Source: Paraburkholderia sp. BL21I4N1 | GTDB taxonomy: Bacteria; Pseudomonadota; Gammaproteobacteria; Burkholderiales; Burkholderiaceae | Direction of reading: 5' to 3' | Length of the DNA: 64,000 nucleotides | Assembly: GCF_002973525.1 (NCBI RefSeq) | Contig: NZ_PVEN01000001.1 | Span: forward strand, 682,001-746,000 | Shown: piece by piece, positions 8,148 through 16,887 of the stretch | Layout of the letters: each line of letters begins with the position of its first letter | How positions within the stretch are numbered: the stretch's first letter is position 1 | Program-made: the position numbers and the translations under genes | Notes under the pieces: generated by a model | The model's database searches: none | What the model saw: the letters and a program-made list of their open reading frames with translations, nothing else | What the model was told of the DNA's origin: nothing

Positions 8148-10505
8148 ATGTCCAGATATCGTATTGACCTCGTTGTATTTCTGGCCGGTCTGGCCGCCGT
8201 GTGCTGGATCGCCGTGGGTTACCTCGGCTCGAACCCGCTGGCGCTGGCCGTTACCCTGTTGATCGGCGTGTGCTATCTGGCGGGCTCGCTCGAACTGCAT
8301 CGTTACAACCAGGCGACCGGCACGTTGACGCGTGCCGTCGCGGATTTGTCCGGACCGCCTTCGAGCCTCGGCGCCTGGCTCGACGCGTTGCATCCGAGCT
8401 TGCGCAACGCGGCGCGTTTGCGCGTCGAAGGTGAACGCGTCGCCTTGCCCGGACCCGCGCTCGCACCGTATCTGGTCGGCCTGCTGGTGTTGCTGGGCAT
8501 GCTCGGCACGCTGCTCGGCATGGTCGCGACGTTGCGCGGCACCGGCCTGGCGCTGGAAAGCTCCACCGATCTGCAGGCGATCCGCGCTTCGCTGGCCGCA
8601 CCAGTCAAGGGTTTGGGATTCGCATTCGGCACCTCGATCGCGGGCGTGTCCACCTCCGCGATGCTCGGGCTGTTGGCCGCGTTGTGCCGTCGCGAACGGT
8701 TGCAGGCGGCGCAAGCGCTCGACCTGAAGATCGCCACGAGCTTGCGCATCTATTCGCAGGCTCATCAGCGCGACGAGAGTTTCAGGCTTCTGCAACGGCA
8801 AGCCGACGTGATGCCCGCATTGGTCGACCGCTTGCAGTCGATGATGTCGGCCATCGAACAGCAGAGCCTCGCGCTGAACGAGCGTCAGGTGGCTAGTCAG
8901 GAGGCGTTCCATGGCAAGGCCGAGGCCGCTTATACGCGCCTGGCGGCGTCCGTCGAGCAATCGTTGAAGGAGAGTGTTGCCGACAGCACGCGCGCGGCTG
9001 GCGCAGCGTTGCAGCCGGTGATGGAAGCGACGATGGCCGGTCTCGCGCGCGAGACCACCGCGTTGCACGACAGCGTTTCGCACGCCGTGCAGCGGCAACT
9101 GGACGGCTTGTCGAACGGTTTCGAAGCGACGGCCGTGAACGTGGCCGATATCTGGAACAAGGCGCTGGCCGGGCATCAGCGTTCGAGCGAGGAACTGACG
9201 GAGCATCTGCGGGCTTCGCTCGATCGTTTCACGGAAACGTTCGAGCAACGCTCGGCCGGTTTGCTCGACGGCGTGTCCGCGCGGCTGGACGCCACGGCGC
9301 AAGGCGTTTCGCAGGCATGGAACGACGCGTTGTCACGGCAGGAGCGCGTCGGCGAGACGCTTGCGGACAACAACCGGCAGGCGTTGGCGGCGGCCGCCGC
9401 GAGTTTCGAGCAGCATTCGGTGTCGTTGCTCGCCAACGTCGGCGAGTCGCATGCGAACCTGCAGACGGCGCTGGGCGCGCGGGACGAACAACGGCTGGCG
9501 GCGTGGACCGAACAGCTCGGTACGATGACCGCTGCGTTGAACGAGAAGTGGGAGCAGACGGGCGAACGCACCGCGAGCCGTCAGCAGGAAATCTGCGCGA
9601 CGCTGGCGCAAACCGCGCGCGATATCGCGGCGCAGACGCAGATGCATGCGAGCGCAACGATCGCCGAGATCGGGCGTCTCGTGGATGCCGCCGCCGAAGC
9701 CCCCAAAGCCGCCGCGAATCTGCGCACGGAACTGGCGGCGCAAGATCAGCAACGCCTCGCCACATGGACGGAAAAACTCGATTCGATGGCCGTCGCGTTG
9801 AGCGAGAAATGGGAACAGGCCGGCGAGCGCACGGCGAGCCGTCAGCAGGAAATCTGCGCGACGTTGGAGCAGACCGCGCGCGACATCGCGGCGCAGACGC
9901 AAACGCATGCGAGCGCAACGATCGCCGAGATCGGGCAACTGGTCCAGGCGGCGTCGGAAGCGCCGAAGGCCGCGGCGGAAGTCGTCGCCGAATTGCGGCA
10001 GAAATTGTCCGACAGCATGGTCCGCGATACCGCGATGTTGCAGGAGCGCGCGCGTTTGCTGGAAACGCTGGAGACGTTGCTCGACGCCGTGAATCACGCC
10101 TCCACCGAACAGCGTACGGCCGTCGACGCGCTGGTCGCGACGTCGGCGGATCTGCTGGAGCGGGTCGGCACGCGCTTCACGGACAAGGTCGAATTCGAAA
10201 CCGGCAAACTGGGCGACATTGCCGCGCAGGTGACGGGGAGTGCCGTCGAAGTGGCGAGCCTCGGCGAAGCGTTCGGCGGCGCCGTGAAGGTGTTCGGCGA
10301 ATCGAACGACAAGCTGGTGACGCATCTGGAGCGAATCGAAGCCGCGCTCGATAAATCGCTTGCGCGCAGCGACGAACAGTTGGCGTATTACGTGGCGCAG
10401 GCGCGCGAAGTCGTCGACCTGAGCGTGATGTCGCAGAAGCAGATCGTCGAGGATCTGCAGCATCTCGCTGGGCAGCGGGCTTCGGCCGGAGTTGACGCCG
10501 CATGA
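8148..10505 (+). CDS. DUF802-type membrane protein: MotA/TolQ/ExbB-like N-terminus with a long coiled-coil tail
   Basis: 785 residues from the ATG at 8148 (the frame is open 25 codons further up, inside the DUF3348 gene). Four membrane helices are visible at about residues 7-24, 31-48, 106-126 and 157-180. The last two, with LGMLGTLLGMVATLRG and GFAFGTSIAGVSTSAMLGLL, resemble the proton-channel helices of MotA/TolQ/ExbB. The remaining ~600 residues are an Ala/Gln/Glu-rich cytoplasmic coiled coil containing two direct 87-residue repeats (codons at 9483-10004). The architecture resembles ZorA of Zorya defence systems: a stator with a long intracellular tail. It overlaps the MotB/OmpA-like gene by four bases. 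Inference: an ion-driven membrane machine; substrate and purpose unknown. Confidence 0.8.
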   Translation: MSRYRIDLVVFLAGLAAVCWIAVGYLGSNPLALAVTLLIGVCYLAGSLELHRYNQATGTLTRAVADLSGPPSSLGAWLDALHPSLRNAARLRVEGERVALPGPALAPYLVGLLVLLGMLGTLLGMVATLRGTGLALESSTDLQAIRASLAAPVKGLGFAFGTSIAGVSTSAMLGLLAALCRRERLQAAQALDLKIATSLRIYSQAHQRDESFRLLQRQADVMPALVDRLQSMMSAIEQQSLALNERQVASQEAFHGKAEAAYTRLAASVEQSLKESVADSTRAAGAALQPVMEATMAGLARETTALHDSVSHAVQRQLDGLSNGFEATAVNVADIWNKALAGHQRSSEELTEHLRASLDRFTETFEQRSAGLLDGVSARLDATAQGVSQAWNDALSRQERVGETLADNNRQALAAAAASFEQHSVSLLANVGESHANLQTALGARDEQRLAAWTEQLGTMTAALNEKWEQTGERTASRQQEICATLAQTARDIAAQTQMHASATIAEIGRLVDAAAEAPKAAANLRTELAAQDQQRLATWTEKLDSMAVALSEKWEQAGERTASRQQEICATLEQTARDIAAQTQTHASATIAEIGQLVQAASEAPKAAAEVVAELRQKLSDSMVRDTAMLQERARLLETLETLLDAVNHASTEQRTAVDALVATSADLLERVGTRFTDKVEFETGKLGDIAAQVTGSAVEVASLGEAFGGAVKVFGESNDKLVTHLERIEAALDKSLARSDEQLAYYVAQAREVVDLSVMSQKQIVEDLQHLAGQRASAGVDAA
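9483..10004 (+). repeat. Two tandem 261-base (87-codon) repeats inside the coiled-coil tail
   Basis: Copy 1 is 9483-9743 and copy 2 is 9744-10004. Both encode a unit with the pattern RLA.WTE.L..M..AL.EKWEQ.GERTASRQQEICATL.QTARDIAAQTQ. Long blocks are identical at the base level, for example the GAGCCGTCAGCAGGAAATCT segment at 9575 and 9836. Recent internal duplication lengthened the tail by about 87 residues. Confidence 0.9.
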
Positions 10506-11149
10506 GCGAGGAAATCGACGGTGGCGTGGAGACCACCGCGCCGATCTGGCCGGCCTTCGGCGATTTGATGTCCGTGCTGCTGGGCGCCTTCGTGCTGATC
10601 CTGGTGGGCGTCATCGGCGTGCAACTCGAACTGTCGACCAAGCTGGAGCAGGAGGTCAAACAGCGTCAGGTGGAAACGCAGCGCCGCAAGACGCTCGAAC
10701 AGGCGCTCGCGGGACCGCTGGCGGCGGGCCGCGTGACGCTGGTCAACGGGCGGATCGGCATTAGCGGCAATGTGTTGTTCGCGCTGAACTCCGACCAGTT
10801 GCAGCCCGAAGGCCGCGAACTGTTGAAGAGTCTGGCCGCGCCGCTTACGGCGTATCTGCATGCCCGCGACGAGATTCTGATGGTGAGCGGTTTCACCGAC
10901 GACCGGCAGGTGCGCGAGGCGAATCGTCGCTTTGCGGACAACTGGGAACTGTCGGCGCAGCGCGCGCTGACGGTGACGCGAGCGTTAATCGACGACGGCG
11001 TGCCGGCGGCCTCGGTGTTCGCGGCCGCGTTCGGTTCGCAGCAGCCAGTGGGTTCGAACGCGGACGATCAGGGGCGGGCGAAGAACCGGCGGGTGGAAAT
11101 CGCGCCAGTGCCGGGGCCTGCGAACGCGGCGGGGAAAACGCGTGAGTGA
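10502..11149 (+). CDS. MotB/ZorB-like protein: single membrane helix plus OmpA peptidoglycan-binding domain
   Basis: 215 residues. One N-terminal helix (about residues 18-40, FGDLMSVLLGAFVLILVGV) carries Asp21 near its cytoplasmic end, the position of the proton-binding Asp of MotB and ZorB. A coiled linker follows, then an OmpA-like domain from about residue 85 to 200 with GFTDD, NWELSAQRA and GRAKNRRVEI, the usual peptidoglycan-contact elements. The protein would be anchored in the inner membrane with its C-terminus gripping the wall. It starts inside the stop of the MotA-like gene and ends inside the DUF2894 gene, so production is tightly coupled. Confidence 0.85.
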   Translation: MSEEIDGGVETTAPIWPAFGDLMSVLLGAFVLILVGVIGVQLELSTKLEQEVKQRQVETQRRKTLEQALAGPLAAGRVTLVNGRIGISGNVLFALNSDQLQPEGRELLKSLAAPLTAYLHARDEILMVSGFTDDRQVREANRRFADNWELSAQRALTVTRALIDDGVPAASVFAAAFGSQQPVGSNADDQGRAKNRRVEIAPVPGPANAAGKTRE

Positions 11150-11810
11150 CGCAAAGAACGCGGTAGGCGAGGTAAGCGCCGTGCTCGACGCCTGGCGTGA
11201 GTGCCAGGCCGATCGCTTTGACCCGATCCGCTTTCATTTCATCGACGCGCTGGCACGTCGCGCGGCGAATCATAGCGGCGCGGCCCGGCATATTCTGGAC
11301 GCGAAGCTGGCGACGCTGATCGAAGCCTACGCGGCGGATTGGCAGCGAGCCGAAGCTTCAACCGCCGAAAGCGCCACGCCGACGACCGTAGCGGCTGCGG
11401 ATGAACCCGCTCGAAGCGCGCTCGCGGGCTTGACCGCGCACATTGTCCGTCACGCGCCGACGGAAGGCGAGCAGCGTGTCGTCGCGCATGGCCTGCCTGC
11501 CGCCGCGTCGTATCCGGAACTGGCCGCGCTCGATCACTTCAGGGAAATCTGGTCGAAGGTGCGGACCGAGAAACAGTTGCGCCAGTCGTTGGAGCAGGTC
11601 CCCGGCAATGCAGGACCGCTCAATTCGAGCAGTCTGGTGCATCGTTCGCTTTCGCTGATGCGCGAATTGTCGCCGGGATATCTCAAGCAGTTTCTGGCGT
11701 ATGTCGACGCGTTGTCGTGGATGGAGCAGATGAACGGCGGCGCGCCCTCGGGTAAGGACGCGCCTCGCGTAGCGAGCGCGGGCAAGAGCGCTCGCGGCAA
11801 AGCACGCTGA
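11142..11810 (+). CDS. DUF2894-family protein, last gene of the MotAB-like block
   Basis: 222 residues from a GTG at 11142, overlapping the OmpA-domain gene by eight bases. The N-terminus (VLDAWRECQADRFDPIRFHF) and the C-terminal part (FREIWSKVRTEKQLRQSLEQVP, LSPGYLKQFLAYVDALSWMEQM) fit DUF2894, again a family seen mainly in this gene block. It has no signal or membrane segment, so it is cytoplasmic; the basic, low-complexity tail (GKSARGKAR) could touch nucleic acid or membrane. Function unknown. The coupling indicates it belongs to the same complex as the three genes before it. Confidence 0.8.
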   Translation: MSDAKNAVGEVSAVLDAWRECQADRFDPIRFHFIDALARRAANHSGAARHILDAKLATLIEAYAADWQRAEASTAESATPTTVAAADEPARSALAGLTAHIVRHAPTEGEQRVVAHGLPAAASYPELAALDHFREIWSKVRTEKQLRQSLEQVPGNAGPLNSSSLVHRSLSLMRELSPGYLKQFLAYVDALSWMEQMNGGAPSGKDAPRVASAGKSARGKAR

Positions 11811-11859
11811 TTGCGCGTGCGGCGTCGCGCGGCGTAACGCGCAACCCAGAACCCCACGC

Positions 11860-12162
11860 TCAATCGAAATCGAACACGTCAAAGATCGAACGTTTCTTCT
11901 TATATCCCCCTCGATACCCCGTACGATGCTCGTCGCGCCCACGATGGTGATCGTACGCATGGTCTCTGTCGCGTTCGCGATAGTCGTCCCGGCCCGCGCG
12001 TACCGTTGCGGGCGCATCGAGATTCGCGTCGTCCTGCGCAATCAGCTTGTCGAGTTCGCCGCGATCGAGCCAGACACCCCGGCAGTCCGGGCAGTAATCG
12101 ATTTCGATCGAGCGGCGCTCGGTCATGAGCAGGTCGGTGGTCTTGCAAACGGGGCATTTCAT
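11860..12162 (-). CDS. Small zinc-ribbon protein (zf-TFIIB family)
   Basis: 100 residues from the ATG at 12162, preceded by AGGAG at the right distance; an upstream TTG at 12177 would place the start inside that ribosome site and is rejected. CPVC...(17 residues)...CPDCRGVWLDRGELDKLI is the TFIIB-type zinc ribbon of small bacterial proteins. The C-terminal half is a charged, Arg/Asp/His/Tyr-rich tail ending KKKRSIFDVFDFD. Role unknown. It lies convergent to the DUF2894 gene and downstream of the TerC gene. Confidence 0.88.
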   Translation of the reverse strand: MKCPVCKTTDLLMTERRSIEIDYCPDCRGVWLDRGELDKLIAQDDANLDAPATVRAGRDDYRERDRDHAYDHHRGRDEHRTGYRGGYKKKRSIFDVFDFD

Positions 12163-12204
12163 GGTATCGCTCCTCAAGAGTACAAAAACGTAGAACGCTC
12201 AGGC

Positions 12205-12969
12205 TCACGCGGTCGATGATTCGCTACCGCTAGCGGTCTGCTTCGATTTCGCCCGGCGCACCATCATGTTCATCGCTTCGACGAACGCGGAGAACGCCAT
12301 TGCCACGTAGATATAAGCCTTCGGCACGTGGGAGCCGAAACCTTCGGCAATCAGCGTCATACCGATCACCAGCAGGAAGCTGAGCGCCAGCATCACGATG
12401 GTCGGATTCCGCTCGATAAAGCGCGACAGCGGCTGTGCGGCGAACAACATCACCATGACCGCGGCAATCACCGCGATAAACATGATCGGCATGTGCTCGG
12501 TCATGCCGACCGCGGTGATGATGCTGTCCACCGAGAACACGATGTCGAGCACGAGGATCTGGCCGATCGCGGCCGCCGCGGTCAACTGGATCGTCGAACC
12601 TGCTTTGCCGCTGACTTCGTCCTTGTGAGTGACGTGGTGCCGGATTTCACCGGTCGCCTTCCAGACGAGGAACAGGCCGCCGGCCAGCAGAATCAGATCG
12701 CGCCACGAGAACGCATGGCCGAACACTGCAAACGCAGGTGCGGTCAATTGCGCGATCCACGCCACCGTGCCGAGCAAGGCGAGTCGCAACACGAGTGCGA
12801 GCATGATGCCGATCCGCTGCGTGCGGGCGCGTTGCGCTTCGGGTAGCTTGTTGCTGAGGATCGAGATGAAGATGAGGTTGTCGATGCCGAGCACGATTTC
12901 CATCACGACCAGCGTGAGGAGCGCGGCCCATGCGGCGGGATCGGCAAAGAGTACGAGCAGGGTGTCCAT
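12205..12969 (-). CDS. TerC-family integral membrane protein
   Basis: 254 residues with seven to eight membrane segments. The hallmark [15 protein letters not shown] near the N-terminus and [16 protein letters not shown] in the middle are the acidic membrane motifs of TerC/YoaE-like proteins, which are linked to tellurite resistance and to manganese export (the Alx/MeeY class). No TerD-type genes are nearby, so a metal-homeostasis role is more likely than a full tellurite system. A NhaR-like regulator is transcribed divergently 121 bases away. Confidence 0.9.
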   Translation of the reverse strand: MDTLLVLFADPAAWAALLTLVVMEIVLGIDNLIFISILSNKLPEAQRARTQRIGIMLALVLRLALLGTVAWIAQLTAPAFAVFGHAFSWRDLILLAGGLFLVWKATGEIRHHVTHKDEVSGKAGSTIQLTAAAAIGQILVLDIVFSVDSIITAVGMTEHMPIMFIAVIAAVMVMLFAAQPLSRFIERNPTIVMLALSFLLVIGMTLIAEGFGSHVPKAYIYVAMAFSAFVEAMNMMVRRAKSKQTASGSESSTA

Positions 12970-13090
12970 GGGAGTCGTCAGAAAATAGAGGCATCAACCG
13001 TTGCGATAGCGCTATCTTCGTCGTTATCGAAGTTCGGATAAATCAGTGATAAGCTGATCGATACATCGGTTTTTTCGAAATGATTCCGAC

Positions 13091-13972
13091 ATGCTCAACT
13101 ATCGTCACCTCTACTATTTCTGGATCGTCGTGAAGGAGGGCGGCTTTGCGCGCGCGGCTGAACACCTCGACATGGCCGTCCAGACGATCAGCGCGCAGGT
13201 GCGCGAACTGGAAAAATCGATCGGCCGTCAGTTGCTGAAACCGGCCGGGCGCGGCGTCACGATGACCGAGGCCGGTGAAACGGCCTTCAATCGCGCCGAA
13301 CAAATCTTCCAGATCGGCGAGGCCTTACTCGACGAGATGCGCGAACCCGGCGGCGAGGGCGTGGCGCGGCTCGCGGTTGGCCTCTCCGACGGCATTTCCA
13401 AGCTCGCGGCGCATGCGCTTCTCGCGCCGGTGCTTGAAACGCCGTCGCTCAGGTTGCTATGTCACGAGGGCGAGCATTCGCAGCTGTTGTCGGAGCTCGC
13501 GCTGCATCGGCTCGATCTCGTGCTGGCGTGTCAGCCCGCGCCGCACGACACCGACCTGCGAGTGTTCAGCCAGCGTCTCGTCGGCTCACCGGTGGATTGG
13601 TATGGTCCCGCGGAAATCGTTCGCAAAGCCACGCGCGCGGGCTTTCCGAACTGTCTCGCGGAGGTGCCCGTACTTCTGCCTACCCGGCACGCCGCGTTGC
13701 GCGCACGGCTCGACCGCTGGTTCGAGGCAGCCGGCATCCGGCCGCGTATCGTCGGCGAATTCGAGGACAGCGCGCTGATGGCGGTGTTCGCGGCGCGCGG
13801 GCTCGGCGTATTCCCGCTCGCGGAACTGGGCGCGGAAGACCTGACGTTGCTGCGCGGCGTGCGCTGGCTCGGCCGCGCGGAAGGCGTGGTCGAAGAAATT
13901 CATGCGATCCGCTCGCGGCGCGGGCAACATCATGCGCTCGCTTCTCAGGTGCTGGCCGCCGCGCGTTCGTAA
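13091..13972 (+). CDS. nhaR: LysR-family regulator, NhaR-like
   Basis: 293 residues. MLNYRHLYYFWIVVKEGGFARAAEHL followed by MAVQTISAQVRELEKSIGRQL is the N-terminal winged helix typical of NhaR, the activator of sodium/proton antiporter genes. The effector domain is complete. No nhaA gene is in view; the nearest candidate target is the divergent terC-like gene, whose promoter shares the 121-base intergenic region. The 3' end overlaps the TerB-like gene on the other strand by 28 bases. Confidence 0.82.
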   Translation: MLNYRHLYYFWIVVKEGGFARAAEHLDMAVQTISAQVRELEKSIGRQLLKPAGRGVTMTEAGETAFNRAEQIFQIGEALLDEMREPGGEGVARLAVGLSDGISKLAAHALLAPVLETPSLRLLCHEGEHSQLLSELALHRLDLVLACQPAPHDTDLRVFSQRLVGSPVDWYGPAEIVRKATRAGFPNCLAEVPVLLPTRHAALRARLDRWFEAAGIRPRIVGEFEDSALMAVFAARGLGVFPLAELGAEDLTLLRGVRWLGRAEGVVEEIHAIRSRRGQHHALASQVLAAARS

Positions 13973-14397
13973 GCGCGCGGCAATGCGCCATGCCGGCTCA
14001 GCAGCGGGTTGGGCTGCGGCCCCCACGCGTTGAGAATGGCGGCGAGCAAGGCGATTTCGCCGTCCGCCAGGTGGTCGTCGGCGATCGTCACGGCGATACA
14101 CAGGCGGAGCACCTTGGCACGCAGCTTGGGGTCGTCGATTTCGGCGATCAGCTTGGTGAGCATGGGCTCGTCGAGCGGGCCGACGGTGGGCGCCAGCGAG
14201 GTCTGCGCGCCGGAGTGGTCTTCACACATCGCCTGCACGATCTGCGCGAATTGCGCCGGGGCGAGGCCGAGTTGACCGGCGATATCCAGTTTGTCGAGGA
14301 CACGCTCCTCCGAACTGCAGACGTGGCCGTCGGCGGTGAGGGCGAGCGCGACGATACGGGCTGCGGCTTGAGGACTGTTGCGGGGATAGGTTCGCAT
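13945..14397 (-). CDS. TerB-like (tellurite-resistance TerB fold) protein
   Basis: 150 residues from the ATG at 14397, which has an AAGGAA ribosome site; the frame remains open to 14574 but without a good start. The motifs ALTADGHVCSSEERVLDKL and AVTIADDHLADGEIALLAAI match the acidic, metal-binding helices of the TerB fold. Its precise role is unknown. It overlaps the end of nhaR tail-to-tail and lies downstream of a terminator that separates it from the porin gene. Confidence 0.75.
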   Translation of the reverse strand: MRTYPRNSPQAAARIVALALTADGHVCSSEERVLDKLDIAGQLGLAPAQFAQIVQAMCEDHSGAQTSLAPTVGPLDEPMLTKLIAEIDDPKLRAKVLRLCIAVTIADDHLADGEIALLAAILNAWGPQPNPLLSRHGALPRAYERAAAST

Positions 14398-14535
14398 GAT
14401 CGGGTTCCTTTCGCGGACGGTGTCCGCCGTGGTGATGAACCTCAGTCTGCGTGATTCGACAAATCGAATAAACCTGCTAATTGCGAAGTGACAATTCGGA
14501 AAAACCGAAACGATGTCATTCAATGTGATCCGATG

Positions 14536-14568
14536 AAAACGGATGCCGGGCCGAAACCCGGCAACCGT
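14536..14568 (-). terminator. Rho-independent terminator of the porin gene
   Basis: On the minus strand a 12-base stem with one mismatch (ACGGTTGCCGGG / CCCGGCATCCGT) closes a six-base loop and is followed by TTTT. It lies 28 bases after the porin stop. Confidence 0.75.
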
Positions 14569-14595
14569 CTTCACCGCTTGCGCGTGAACCGCCGC

Positions 14596-15756
14596 TTAGA
14601 ACGCGTGACGCATCCCGACGGTGACCGCCACTTGCGAGTTCGTCGACGACGGCGACAGCGTGTTGATCATCGCGTGCGAGAGTACGGAGTCGGCTGGCGC
14701 GCCGTGCACGTTCTGATAGACGCCTTCCAGATAGAAGTCCGTACGCTTGCTCAGCGCGTAATCGGTCTGCAGCATGGCACTGTTCCAACCCGGCGAGGAG
14801 CCGTTATAGGCGCCGCGCGTGTACGTGTAGTCGCCGGACACGGTCAACGCCGGTGTGAGGGCGTATTTTGCGTTCACTTCGTAGTTGTCCATGCGCAGCG
14901 AACCGGCGAGGCTGCCGGCGGATGCGTCGTTCGCGCCCAGATAGCTGCCGGTGCCGAACGAGAACACGCCCGATGTATTGTCGATCTGCGTATGGCTCCA
15001 GACCAGCCCGATGGTGGCCGGCCCGAACGTGTAGTTGCCGCCGAGCGACCAGATGCGCTGCCGTTGCGCGAGGAAGTTCGCGCTCGTGTCGCTCGCGGTT
15101 GTCGCGCCGCTGCCGTTGCCGGCATGATTGAATTGCAGGTAGCCGGCGGCCAGATTCACCGGACCCATTGCATACGAGAGGCCGAAACCGTACGAGCGGT
15201 TGTTCGCGAAGTCGCCGGCCTTGTTGCTGAACGAGTACATGGTTTCGAACGTGACGCCACGGTAAGTCGGACTCGCGTACTTGATCGAATTGTTGATGAC
15301 GACCGAGTTCGCCGCCAGGTTGTCGTTCTCGAACGGATGGCCGGCCATGCTGCCGCCCCACGTATTGAACTCCGCCGTGAGCGGCCCTACCAGGTCGTTC
15401 ATCACGTCGAACTGGCGGCCGAACGTCAACGTACCGTACGGGTCGCTTTGCAGGCCGACCCATGCCTGGGAGCCGAAGCCGTCGCCGGAGAACGCCTGGG
15501 CGCCGTTGTTCAGCAGGAAACCCTGTTCGAGTTTGAAAATCGCGTGCAAACCGCCGCCGAGATCTTCCGAGCCTTTGAGGCCGAATATCGTGTTCTGCGT
15601 CGAACCGGTCACTTGTTGCCAGTTGCCATGACCGAGTTGATTGTTCGTATAGACGAGGCCCGTGTCGATGAGCCCGTAAAGCGTGACGCTGCTTTGCGCA
15701 TGCGCGGACATCGTGAAGATGCTGGACAAAGCGACTGCGAGTAAAGACTTTTTCAT
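14596..15756 (-). CDS. Gram-negative general porin (Burkholderia type)
   Basis: 386 residues. Signal peptide MKKSLLAVALSSIFTMSAHA, then the conserved porin start QSSVTLYGLIDTGLVY. The chain is rich in alternating beta-strand patterns with the PEFG-like loop 3 region and ends in ...VAVTVGMRHAF, the terminal Phe used for outer-membrane assembly. It is a trimeric 16-stranded diffusion channel by family. It stands alone, with its own terminator downstream. Specificity cannot be read from sequence. Confidence 0.93.
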   Translation of the reverse strand: MKKSLLAVALSSIFTMSAHAQSSVTLYGLIDTGLVYTNNQLGHGNWQQVTGSTQNTIFGLKGSEDLGGGLHAIFKLEQGFLLNNGAQAFSGDGFGSQAWVGLQSDPYGTLTFGRQFDVMNDLVGPLTAEFNTWGGSMAGHPFENDNLAANSVVINNSIKYASPTYRGVTFETMYSFSNKAGDFANNRSYGFGLSYAMGPVNLAAGYLQFNHAGNGSGATTASDTSANFLAQRQRIWSLGGNYTFGPATIGLVWSHTQIDNTSGVFSFGTGSYLGANDASAGSLAGSLRMDNYEVNAKYALTPALTVSGDYTYTRGAYNGSSPGWNSAMLQTDYALSKRTDFYLEGVYQNVHGAPADSVLSHAMINTLSPSSTNSQVAVTVGMRHAF

Positions 15757-16055
15757 ACTGTTGGAATGAACATAAATGACGTGGCGAAAAGAAAGCTGCG
15801 TGCGGCAAAAAACAATGAGACGCGAAGCTTAACGGGTTCCAGTGCGGGAAAGAAGCGTATCGCGCTGATTCGGAACATGGGCGAAAGTCGCGGAAGAAAG
15901 CTCGATGTAATGCCGAGCTGTACTCAATAGCATTCGGCGGTTTACGTCAGCGTCTTCTATCAAGATTCCCGCTATGAGCGGCGGATGCTTCGATACGGAT
16001 CGAAACGTGCGACTATGTCGTCGCGCTATGCTCGATCCGCCAACCGGAGACCGTC

Positions 16056-16784
16056 ATGCATGCACAGCCCAATTTGTCCGCCACCGCTTTTCTGATCGCC
16101 GACGCCGCGCGCGCCACGATGCTAATGGCATTGGTCGACGGCCGCGCGCTGCCCGCCGGCGAACTCGCTTATGCGGCCGGCGTCACCGCGCAAACGGCCA
16201 GCAGCCATCTGGCGAAGCTGCTCGACGGCGGCCTGGTCGCCGTGGAAAAACAGGGGCGTCACCGTTATTACCGGCTCGCGAACCCGCATGTCGCCGTGGC
16301 GCTCGAAAGCCTCGCGTCAATCGGCACGCAACGGGTCGTGCGTCGTAAATCGCTCGGCCGCGAAGCGGGCAAGTTGCGCTTTGCGCGCTGTTGCTACGAC
16401 CATCTGGCGGGGCAGGCCGGCGTGGCGATCACGAAGCATCTGATGCAGCACGGCTTTCTTTCCGCCGCCGACGACAAACGGTTCGAGGTCACGCCGGCCG
16501 GCACGGCATGGTTCGGCATGCTGGGACTCGACATCGCCGCGGTGAAGCCGGGCCGGCACGGCATTGCGCGTCAATGTCTCGACTGGTCGGAGCGCCAGCA
16601 TCATCTGGCCGGTCCGCTCGGGGTGGGGTTTCTCGATCTGTTGTGCGCCAAGGGCTGGTTGCGGCGGGCCGATACGTCGCGCGCCGTGCAGATCACGCAG
16701 GAAGGCTGGGTGGGATTGCGGGACCATCTGGGGCTGACGCCGGAGTCGATCGAACGGTGCACGCCGTGCGCCGACCGTCCTTGA
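16056..16784 (+). CDS. ArsR-family helix-turn-helix regulator with C-terminal extension
   Basis: 242 residues, ATG at 16056 with CGGAGA upstream. Residues about 10-90 form the ArsR winged helix (LAYAAGVTAQTASSHLAKLLDGGLV). The second half, with LGLDIAAVKPGRHGIARQCLDWSERQHHLAGPLG, is a C-terminal domain common in this longer ArsR subgroup and contains several cysteines (RCCYDHLAGQAG). Whether it senses metal or redox is unknown. It is transcribed away from the porin gene; the 299 bases between them carry both promoters and nothing else I can recognise. Confidence 0.88.
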   Translation: MHAQPNLSATAFLIADAARATMLMALVDGRALPAGELAYAAGVTAQTASSHLAKLLDGGLVAVEKQGRHRYYRLANPHVAVALESLASIGTQRVVRRKSLGREAGKLRFARCCYDHLAGQAGVAITKHLMQHGFLSAADDKRFEVTPAGTAWFGMLGLDIAAVKPGRHGIARQCLDWSERQHHLAGPLGVGFLDLLCAKGWLRRADTSRAVQITQEGWVGLRDHLGLTPESIERCTPCADRP

Positions 16785-16887
16785 GTTTCCTCTACCGGCA
16801 CGTTAAATTGCGGCTCGCAGTGCAGAGCGGTCTGGTTCGGAGAGGCAGTACGTCTTCCGGTTTGTAACTCATTGGTAAGGATTGCAG

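Noticed and set aside
7355..11810. Complete Zorya defence system
   Set aside because: Only ZorA/ZorB-like parts are present; no ZorC, ZorD or ZorE-like gene is next to them, so the name is not justified.
12163..12177. TTG start for the zinc-ribbon gene
   Set aside because: It would overlap the AGGAG ribosome site that serves the ATG at 12162.
14488..15744. 418-codon open frame on the plus strand opposite the porin gene
   Set aside because: It is an antisense shadow of a high-GC gene; the porin on the other strand has a signal peptide and all family features.
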